Part shown: positions 52,375-57,531 of the stretch, piece by piece
Position numbering within the stretch: position 1 is the stretch's first letter
Layout: each line of letters opens with the position of its first letter
Origin: Streptomyces sp. JJ36
GTDB taxonomy: Bacteria; Actinomycetota; Actinomycetes; Streptomycetales; Streptomycetaceae
DNA length: 57,531 nucleotides
Assembly (NCBI RefSeq): GCF_021696945.1
Contig: NZ_JACYHE010000034.1
Coordinates: forward strand, 1 to 57,531
Direction of reading: 5' to 3'
Notes under the pieces: generated by a model
Databases searched by the model: none
What the model was told of the DNA's origin: nothing
The model's input: only the letters and a program-made list of their open reading frames with translations
Translations under genes and position numbers: made by a program

Positions 52375-53328
52375 TCACCCGCCCGTCCCGGCACCGGCGG
52401 ACACCCCGAGATACACCTCGGCCACCTGGCCGTCCCGGCTGATCTCCGCGGCCGGCCCCGACAGCATCAGCCGGCCCGACTCCAGTACATGCGCCCGGTG
52501 CGCGACATCCAGCGCGAGCCTGGCGTTCTGCTCGACGACGACCACGGTGGTGCGCTCCTCCTCGTTGACGGTACGGACGATCCCGAACAGCTCGCGGGTG
52601 ACCAGCGGCGCGAGCCCCAGCGAGGGCTCGTCGAGCAGGAGCAGGGCGGGCCGGAGCATCAGCGCCCGGCCGATCGCCAGCATCTGCTGCTCGCCCCCGC
52701 TGAGGCTCCCCGCCGGCTGCCGGTGGCGCTTGCGGAGCTTGGGGAAGTAGCCGTAGACCCGCTCCAGGTCCTCCGCCACCGCCGCGCGCTCGTCCCGGCG
52801 GGCCGCCCGGCGGGAGAACACCTGCGCAAGCCGCCCCCCGCTGCGGAGGTAGGCGCCGACGCGCAGGTTCTCCTCCACGGTGAGGTCGTTGAAGGTGCCC
52901 CGCCCCTCGGGCACGTGCGCCACGCCGAGCCGGGCGGCCTGTTCCGGGGAGCGGCCCAGCAGTTCGGTGCCGTCCAGCGTCACCGAGCCGCGCCCCCGCA
53001 CCATGCCGCTCAGCGCCCGCAGCGTCGTGGTCTTCCCCGCCCCGTTCGGCCCGAGGATGGCGCACACCTCGCCGCGGGCCACCTGGAAACCGATGGCGTG
53101 CAGCACTCGCGCCTGCCCGTATCCGGCGTGCAGTCCGGACACCCGCAGGAAGTCCGGCTCGCCGCCGGGCACGGGCCGGTCCGGGGTGTCCGGCCTGGTG
53201 TCCCGGCGGCGCTCCTCCGGCACGGGTTCCGGCGCCGTCGCCGGTCCCGTCACCGGCGTCGCAGCCGCCGGGTCCCCGGTGCTCACGGCGCTCTTCCCCG
53301 GTGTCGCCGGCTTCTCCGGGCCGCTCAT
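52375..53328 (-). CDS. livF: ABC transporter ATP-binding protein, LivF type, with N-terminal extension
   Basis: This is a 317-residue ATPase. Residues about 60-300 are the nucleotide-binding domain with Walker A LGPNGAGKTT (about 90-99), the LivF-specific VPEGRGTFNDLTVEENLRVG, signature LSGGEQQMLAIGRAL and Walker B LLLLDEPSLGLAP. The first 58 residues form an unusual Pro/Thr/Ala/Arg-rich extension that normal LivF proteins (about 235 residues) lack. ATG 53328 overlaps the livG stop (ATGA), which supports the long form. An internal start near the domain would remove the coupling. Confidence 0.9.
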   Translation of the reverse strand: MSGPEKPATPGKSAVSTGDPAAATPVTGPATAPEPVPEERRRDTRPDTPDRPVPGGEPDFLRVSGLHAGYGQARVLHAIGFQVARGEVCAILGPNGAGKTTTLRALSGMVRGRGSVTLDGTELLGRSPEQAARLGVAHVPEGRGTFNDLTVEENLRVGAYLRSGGRLAQVFSRRAARRDERAAVAEDLERVYGYFPKLRKRHRQPAGSLSGGEQQMLAIGRALMLRPALLLLDEPSLGLAPLVTRELFGIVRTVNEEERTTVVVVEQNARLALDVAHRAHVLESGRLMLSGPAAEISRDGQVAEVYLGVSAGAGTGG

Positions 53329-54083
53329 GCCGCCGCCCCCAGGTACGCCTCGATCACGGCCGGATCGCGCTGCACCGTCTCCGGCGGCCCCTCGGCGATC
53401 TTCCGGCCGAACTCCAGGCAGACGACCGTGTCGCACAGGCCCATCACGAAGCCCATGTGGTGCTCCACCACCACGAGCGTGAGCGCGAAATCCCCGCGCA
53501 GCTCCCGCACCAGGCCGGCGAAGTCCTCGACCTCGCCGTGACTCAGCCCGTTGACCGGCTCGTCCAGCAGCAGCAGCCGGGGCCGCGCCGCCAGCGCCCG
53601 CGCCAGCTCGACCCGCTTCAGGGTGCCGAACGGCAGCCCACTGGCCGGGCGGTCCGCGACGTCCGTGAGGTCGAGCCGGCGCAGCAGCTCCTCGGCTCCC
53701 TCCCGGAGCTCCGCCTCCTCCCGGCGGACCCGGGGCAGGCGCAGCGCGGCCGAGGCGTAGCCCGTGCGGCCCCGGTGGTGGGCGCCGATCAGCACGTTCT
53801 CGCGGACCGTGAGGCGCTGGAAGAGCCCCAGGTTCTGAAAGGTCCTGGCGATGCCGCTGCGGGCCACCGTGTGCGGCGGCATCGCCAGGAGATCGCTGTC
53901 CTCGTAGCGCACGTTGCCCGCATCGGGGGTGCAGCGCCGGGTGAGGCAGTTGAACAGTGTGGTCTTGCCGGCTCCGTTGGGACCGATGAGCCCCACGGCG
54001 GTGTGCTTCCCGACCGAGAATCCGACGCCGTCGAGTGCCGTGATTCCGCCGAAGCGCACGGTGATACCGTCGACCGTGAGCAT
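53325..54083 (-). CDS. livG: ABC transporter ATP-binding protein, LivG type
   Basis: This is a 252-residue ATPase, first gene of the livGFHMK operon. It has Walker A IGPNGAGKTTLFNCLT (about 32-47), the LivG mark GIARTFQNLGLFQRLTVREN, signature LPFGTLKRVELARALA (degenerate from LSGGQ, as in many LivG proteins) and Walker B LLLLDEPVNGLSH. ATG 54083 follows GAAGGGCGG. It is divergent from the PucR-TetR genes across 183 nt containing palindromes. Confidence 0.92.
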   Translation of the reverse strand: MLTVDGITVRFGGITALDGVGFSVGKHTAVGLIGPNGAGKTTLFNCLTRRCTPDAGNVRYEDSDLLAMPPHTVARSGIARTFQNLGLFQRLTVRENVLIGAHHRGRTGYASAALRLPRVRREEAELREGAEELLRRLDLTDVADRPASGLPFGTLKRVELARALAARPRLLLLDEPVNGLSHGEVEDFAGLVRELRGDFALTLVVVEHHMGFVMGLCDTVVCLEFGRKIAEGPPETVQRDPAVIEAYLGAAA

Positions 54084-54125
54084 GGGATGCCGCCCTTCAC
54101 AGGTACTGGGGGGTGGGCGAGCGAA

Positions 54126-54131
54126 ACAGTA
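54126..54131 (-). promoter_or_regulatory. -10 element of the liv operon promoter
   Basis: On the minus strand TACTGT lies about 43 nt upstream of the livG start. The 6-3-6 palindrome at 54134-54148 sits immediately upstream, in the spacer. The -35 box is not convincing, which is common for activator-dependent promoters. Confidence 0.4.
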
Positions 54132-54133
54132 GG

Positions 54134-54172
54134 TGGGCGTCCCGCCCAGGGGCATTGGGCGCGGAAACCCAA
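54134..54172. promoter_or_regulatory. Two candidate operators between livG and the PucR gene
   Basis: TGGGCG (54134-54139) and CGCCCA (54143-54148) form a 6-3-6 palindrome. TTGGG (54155-54159) and CCCAA (54168-54172) form a second repeat with an 8-nt spacer. Both lie in the liv promoter region and are candidate sites for the divergent PucR or TetR protein. Confidence 0.45.
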
Positions 54173-54231
54173 CTTCGCCGCCGCGCCCCTGTGCGCCGCG
54201 CACAGTTCCCCGCCGGTGGACACCCGGACCA

Positions 54232-54260
54232 TTGACGTCCGGCTGTGCGGCGGTCACGAT
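54232..54260 (+). promoter_or_regulatory. Leaderless promoter of the PucR-TetR operon
   Basis: TTGACG (54232-54237) and CACGAT (54255-54260) are spaced 17 bp, with 6 nt to ATG 54267. There is no ribosome binding site. Confidence 0.5.
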
Positions 54261-54266
54261 CCCGGC

Positions 54267-55565
54267 ATGTCCCGCGCACCCCTCCTGCGCCCGCCCCGCC
54301 TCTCCGAGCCCCAGCGGCAGGAGCGGCTGCGACTGCTGTGCGCGGTGAAGGAGCGGGTCGAGGAGGTGGCCGACACCGCCGTCGCGGTGATGCGCGCCGA
54401 GATCCCCTCGTACGCCGTACAGGACGCGCCGTTCTTCGCGGACGTGCGCGACCAGGTGCTGGCCCACTACCGCATCCAGCTCGCCCTGCTCGCCGACGAG
54501 CGTCGCATCGAGCCGGAAGACCTGGTGTTCAGCCGGGCGGCGGCCATGCGCCGGGCCCGGGCCGGCTTCCCGCTGGAGGACTGGATCAACGCCTTCCGCG
54601 TCGGCCGGCAGGTCTTCTGGGACGCGGTCCTGGAGTGCGCGGGCCCCTCGGAGGCGGCGCGGGAGGCCGCGCTCTCCCTGGTCGCCCCGATCATGCGCTA
54701 CGTCGACTACGCCGGCAGTCACGCGGCGCAGGCCTATGTCGAGTTCCAGCAGCACGTCGTCGCCGACGCCGACCGCGAACGCCGCGACCTGCTGGAGCAG
54801 CTCCTGGCCGGGGCCGCTCCCGGCCGCGGGCCGCTGCACGCCGCCGCACAGGCGTACGGCATCGGTGCCCAGGCGCCGATGATGGTGGTGACCGGGGCCT
54901 GCGTCGGCGGCAGCCGGCACACGGGCGAGGACGCGGCGGCGGAGAGCGGCTACGCCACCAGCGCGGCCGTCTCCTCCGCCGGGGCGCGCGGTGGGCGCAC
55001 GCTGGTCGTGGTGCGCCACGGCGAGATCGTGGCCGTGCCGGTGCTGCGCACCGGGATGGAGCCGGAGGACGTGTGCGCCCGGTTCGAGACGGTGCAGCGC
55101 AGCCTGGCCCGCGACGGCACGGTGCTCGCCCTCGGGGTCAGCACGGTGGCGCACGGCGTGGCCGAACTGCCGCGCGCCTACCAGGAGGCGCGCTCCGCCC
55201 TCGACCTGGTCCCACCCGGTGGCGGGATGACCGCGCTGCCGCGGATGTCCTCCTTCGACTATCTGGCGCTGCGCGCCGACGGCATCGCCCGCCAGCTCGT
55301 CGACCCCCGGATCACCGCCCTGCTGGACGAGGACGACCGGCGTGGCGGCGTGCTCGGACGGACGGTCCGGGCCTTCGCGGACGCCGACATGAACCTGCGG
55401 GTGGCCGCCGCCCGGTTGCGCGTGCACCACAACACCGCGCACTACCGGCTGCGCCGCATCGAGGAGCGAGCCGGGCGCAACCCGCGCCGGATCGCCGACC
55501 TGATGGAACTGCTGGTCGCCCTCGCTCTGCGCGAAGCGGCCGGGGAAGACGAGGACGGGCAGTGA
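54267..55565 (+). CDS. PucR/CdaR family transcriptional regulator
   Basis: This is a 432-residue regulator. The N-terminal RsbRD-like helical domain (about 15-165: LCAVKERVEEVADTAVAVMR, IEPEDLVFSRAAAMRRARAG, APIMRYVDYAGSHAAQAYVE) is followed by a GGDEF-like middle region. The C-terminal PucR HTH FADADMNLRVAAARLRVHHN plus TAHYRLRRIEERAGR lies at about 371-410. ATG 54267 follows a TTGACG/CACGAT promoter at leaderless distance. The gene overlaps the TetR gene by 4 nt. Because it is divergent from livG, it is the best candidate for controlling the importer. Confidence 0.9.
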   Translation: MSRAPLLRPPRLSEPQRQERLRLLCAVKERVEEVADTAVAVMRAEIPSYAVQDAPFFADVRDQVLAHYRIQLALLADERRIEPEDLVFSRAAAMRRARAGFPLEDWINAFRVGRQVFWDAVLECAGPSEAAREAALSLVAPIMRYVDYAGSHAAQAYVEFQQHVVADADRERRDLLEQLLAGAAPGRGPLHAAAQAYGIGAQAPMMVVTGACVGGSRHTGEDAAAESGYATSAAVSSAGARGGRTLVVVRHGEIVAVPVLRTGMEPEDVCARFETVQRSLARDGTVLALGVSTVAHGVAELPRAYQEARSALDLVPPGGGMTALPRMSSFDYLALRADGIARQLVDPRITALLDEDDRRGGVLGRTVRAFADADMNLRVAAARLRVHHNTAHYRLRRIEERAGRNPRRIADLMELLVALALREAAGEDEDGQ

Positions 55566-56239
55566 GCCAGACCGGAACAGAGCGCACCGCACCACAGGCC
55601 GCAGCGGAGTCCCCCACCCGGACGGCGCTGCTGGAGGCCGCACTGGACGTCTTCGCCGAGCGCGGCTACGCCGACGCGAGCGTCACCGAGATCGCCACCC
55701 GCTCCGGCAGCCCGGTGGGCAGCCTCTTCCAGCACTACGGGGGCAAGCGTGGTCTCTACCTGGCGCTCTGGGAGGACTTCCAGGAGAAGCAGGAGCACCG
55801 CACGGCCGCGGTCCTCGCCGAGCTGCGGACTCGCGGAGTCGACGACCCGGTCGCCCGCTTCGTCGCCGGCGCCCGCGCCTATCTGGAGGGCGCCTGGGAG
55901 CAGCGGCGCATCGGCCGGCTGCTCTCCGGCGAGGACGGCCCGCCGGGCTTCGACGCGCTGCGCCGGCAGTGGGACCGGTCCTGGGTGCGGCGGAACTCCC
56001 GGTTGCTCCGCGTGGACGAGACGCACCGCGCGGGGCGGGTGCGCGTACGGGTGCTGACCACCGTGATCGGGGGCGCCGGCCGGGAGCTGGCCGACTGCGC
56101 GGACGAGGGCGAGGCACGGGAGATCGTGGACGAGGTGTGCGGCATCCTCGCCCGGTTGTCCGTACCGGGGGACCACTCCGGGCCGGAGGCGGGGACAGTT
56201 GCGTCCGCGGCCTGTCCCGGGCCCGGCCCCCGTGGATAG
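55562..56239 (+). CDS. TetR/AcrR family transcriptional regulator
   Basis: This 225-residue regulator has the TetR HTH at residues about 19-65 (TRTALLEAALDVFAERGYAD, VTEIATRSGSPVGSLFQHYG) and a C-terminal ligand domain. The last 20 residues are Pro/Gly-rich. GTG 55562 overlaps the PucR stop codon (GTGA). Its likely targets are the ACCGA-N4-TCGGT sites 7-9 kb away upstream of paaK and the MDR gene, the class of operator TetR proteins recognise. This is inference, since no such site lies next to its own promoter. Confidence 0.9.
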   Translation: MSQTGTERTAPQAAAESPTRTALLEAALDVFAERGYADASVTEIATRSGSPVGSLFQHYGGKRGLYLALWEDFQEKQEHRTAAVLAELRTRGVDDPVARFVAGARAYLEGAWEQRRIGRLLSGEDGPPGFDALRRQWDRSWVRRNSRLLRVDETHRAGRVRVRVLTTVIGGAGRELADCADEGEAREIVDEVCGILARLSVPGDHSGPEAGTVASAACPGPGPRG

Positions 56240-56273
56240 TCTGGCCGGGACGACGACCGGGAGGAGTACCCAC

Positions 56274-56504
56274 GTGGCCGACGGCACCCTCACCGCCGCG
56301 GAGGCGAGGCCCGAGCTGGACCTGGCCGGCGCGGACTGGCAGTCCGGCTCCCAGGGGAAGGGCGATGTGGAGATCGCCTTCGTCGAGGGCTTCATAGCGA
56401 TGCGCAACGCGAGGGACCCGGAGGTCCCGGCGGTGATCTTCTCGCCGAGCGAGTGGCGTGCGTTCGTGCTGGGGGCCCGCGAGGGCCGGTTCGACCTGAC
56501 CTGA
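56274..56504 (+). CDS. DUF397 family protein
   Basis: This is a 76-residue protein. The end DPEVPAVIFSPSEWRAFVLG and REGRFDL (about residues 48-75) is the DUF397 core (DP-x-GPVL-x-FS-x-x-EW-x-AF), and DWQSGSQGKGDVEIAFVEGF matches the usual Trp-Ser-Gly-Val-Glu-Val-Ala half. DUF397 proteins act with XRE/WhiJ-like partners in Streptomyces development, but no XRE gene lies next to it. GTG 56274 follows GGGAGGAG, and TAGTCT at 56237-56242 is a likely -10 box. Confidence 0.85.
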   Translation: MADGTLTAAEARPELDLAGADWQSGSQGKGDVEIAFVEGFIAMRNARDPEVPAVIFSPSEWRAFVLGAREGRFDLT

Positions 56505-56524
56505 CCCCGGCCGGCTCCCGCCCG

Positions 56525-56542
56525 GCCCCGCACGGGCGGGGC
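56525..56542 (+). terminator. Hairpin after the DUF397 gene
   Basis: GCCCCGC (56525-56531) and GCGGGGC (56536-56542) form a 7-bp stem with loop ACGG, 21 nt after the stop codon. Confidence 0.45.
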
Positions 56543-56624
56543 TCGCCCCCGGACCGGGCCGGGCCGGTGCACCGTGCGGGCCGGCCGGTGTGGGCGCCCG
56601 CGGGAGCGGCCGTACGGCGCCACG

Positions 56625-56630
56625 TACCAT
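56625..56630 (+). promoter_or_regulatory. -10 element of leaderless mRNA before 56638
   Basis: TACCAT ends 7 nt before ATG 56638 and no ribosome site is present. Confidence 0.4.
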
Positions 56631-56637
56631 GGCCCAC

Positions 56638-57141
56638 ATGTCGTTCCTCCGCCGCCGCAGCGCGCCCGTACCCGCCGGGCCGGACTTCGACGTCCTGGCC
56701 ATGGACCCCTCCGACTGGCCGGGTGATCTCGGGGCGGGGCTGCTGCCCGCCCCGGACGGAAGCTGCCAGGGCGTCTTCCTGCGGTACGACCTCTTCGGCG
56801 GCCGTGGACCCGCCATGATCATCGGCAATCTGCCGGAGGGTTCCCCGTTCCGCGAGGTGGGGGAGGGGCAGGTGCCCTTCGAGGTCGCCCAGCTCCTCGC
56901 GGCGCTCGGGAACGAGGAGCAGGTGGAGGTCACCGGCGTCGAGGAGGACCCGGTGATGCACGAGGACAACCTGCTCATCGTCCGGCGGCTCACCTGCTCG
57001 GAGGAACGCATCTCCTGCGTGCAGTTCGACCGCAGCGACGGCGTGCTGGTCACCATCGCGAGCTGGGACCGGCCGATCTCCGACGACCTCTACGCCCTGC
57101 TCAAGCCGCTGCCCGCGGAGATCTTCCGGCAGGGCCGATAG
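56638..57141 (+). CDS. Conserved hypothetical protein
   Basis: This is a 167-residue acidic soluble protein with no membrane segment or signal peptide. I do not recognise a named family. It begins with a basic MSFLRRRSAPVP, then alternating strands and helices (GVFLRYDLFGGRGPAMIIGN, VPFEVAQLLAALGNEEQVEV, NLLIVRRLTCSEERISCVQF) and ends AEIFRQGR. The pattern suggests a compact alpha/beta fold common to streptomycete orthologues. The ATG follows a -10 box at leaderless distance. Confidence 0.65.
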   Translation: MSFLRRRSAPVPAGPDFDVLAMDPSDWPGDLGAGLLPAPDGSCQGVFLRYDLFGGRGPAMIIGNLPEGSPFREVGEGQVPFEVAQLLAALGNEEQVEVTGVEEDPVMHEDNLLIVRRLTCSEERISCVQFDRSDGVLVTIASWDRPISDDLYALLKPLPAEIFRQGR

Positions 57142-57303
57142 GGCCCGTCCGGCGGATCTTCTCGGGCCCGCGACGCCTGGCACGCACGCGCGCTGCCTTG
57201 CCGCCTCGTCCACGTACGCCCCGTACGAGAAGCCTCCTCCGCCGTGCGCTCGCCCCCAGCCCTTCGGCCCGGGAGGTACCCCCTCGACGCCGCGGGCTGG
57301 TCC
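57142..57303. repeat. Probable dispersed Streptomyces intergenic repeat units
   Basis: The gap between two convergent genes contains a hairpin CGTACG-CCC-CGTACG (57213-57227) set in CCGCCTCGTCC context, and a second unit around 57252-57285 with CCCCCAGC and GGGAGGTACCCCCTCG. I recall closely similar sequences recurring between genes in streptomycete chromosomes. Repetition cannot be shown from this window alone. Confidence 0.4.
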
Positions 57304-57531
57304 TCAGAGATCCCCCGGACAGCACACCCGGCGCCCGTCCGGGGTGCTCGCACCCGCCGGGACCACCCCCACGTCCCCGGCCTTCACGAAGGCGACGCGG
57401 TGCCCGAGCTGGATCTGGTGGTAGCGCCGGCCGCCGCGGACCACGACGGACTTCCGGCCCTCCGGGTCGTGGCTCCTGGCCCAGTAGTACTCGCCGGGGG
57501 TGGTCAGGCCCCAGGCGTAGTGCTGGCCGGG
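57304..57531 (-). CDS. C-terminal end of a probable secreted or cell-wall protein (partial)
   Basis: The reading frame enters from the right edge and stops at 57304, leaving 75 residues including HYAWGLTTPGEYYWARSHDP, SVVVRGGRRYHQIQLGHRVA and CCPGDL at the end. The Gly/Tyr/Trp-rich beta pattern with a HRVAFVKAGDVGVV strand resembles an SH3-like or amidase-associated C-terminal module of extracytoplasmic proteins, but the fragment is too short to be sure. There is a Cys pair three residues from the end of the last Gly-Asp-Leu. Confidence 0.6.
   Translation of the reverse strand, partial: PGQHYAWGLTTPGEYYWARSHDPEGRKSVVVRGGRRYHQIQLGHRVAFVKAGDVGVVPAGASTPDGRRVCCPGDL

Overview
The window is very GC-rich, and its codon third positions are almost all G or C. 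Its gene content is typical of a Streptomyces-type actinomycete: a mycothiol-dependent isomerase family protein, a DUF397 protein, TerD, a DUF6643-like protein, an RsbW-like kinase fold, a class F sortase, a PucR regulator and EshA-type shell proteins. By eye I found no TTA leucine codon in any called gene. I found no rRNA, tRNA, CRISPR array, insertion sequence or integrase.

Layout. 1-5.9 kb: end of an unidentified gene and a strong terminator, then a DUF6986/HpcH-like aldolase, a divergent LacI regulator / ROK kinase pair around a perfect palindrome, a TmrB-like ATPase fused to a Nudix domain, and a class F sortase. 6-11.1 kb: an M20 peptidase, a geranylgeranyl-reductase-like flavoprotein and a NarL-type two-component system. 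11.2-19.5 kb: a MarR regulator, a DUF4442 protein, an MFS/mycothiol-isomerase operon divergent from a ROK repressor, an RsbW-like protein, a Cds1-like PLP enzyme, and a DeoR regulator with an SRPBCC protein. 19.7-25.3 kb: a large membrane protein with a serine-hydrolase-like domain, a beta-helix/AAA+ ATPase fusion and an Rv1733c-like membrane protein. 25.6-28.4 kb: two tandem family 2B (EshA-like) encapsulin shell genes with no recognisable cargo beside them. 28.5-34.4 kb: phosphoketolase, then a GAF regulator, ExaC-type aldehyde dehydrogenase and DUF779 set. 34.5-42.1 kb: a Pro/Gln-rich protein divergent from a double TerD protein, an HpnB-like glycosyltransferase, a racemase, a Nudix hydrolase, a lone DhaK and a CrtI-like flavoprotein. 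42.3-45.6 kb: a translationally coupled ATP-grasp/CocE hydrolase pair. 45.6-56.2 kb: a catabolic block made of phenylacetate-CoA ligase, SDR and MDR oxidoreductases, a complete livGFHMK-type ABC importer, and a divergent PucR-TetR regulator pair. 56.2 kb to the end: a DUF397 protein, a conserved hypothetical, an intergenic stretch resembling dispersed repeats, and the C-terminus of a probable secreted protein.

How the parts may work together (inference). The liv/paaK/SDR/MDR block looks like uptake, CoA activation and redox processing of an organic acid. Two operators of identical architecture (ACCGA-N4-TCGGT) sit before the MDR gene and before paaK. Phosphoketolase (acetyl-phosphate) and ExaC (acetaldehyde to acetate) both feed C2 metabolism. 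The encapsulin pair is the most unusual element: it predicts a shell, possibly of two components, with unknown contents. About a dozen genes also start 6-7 nt downstream of a -10-like hexamer, so they are probably translated from leaderless mRNAs.
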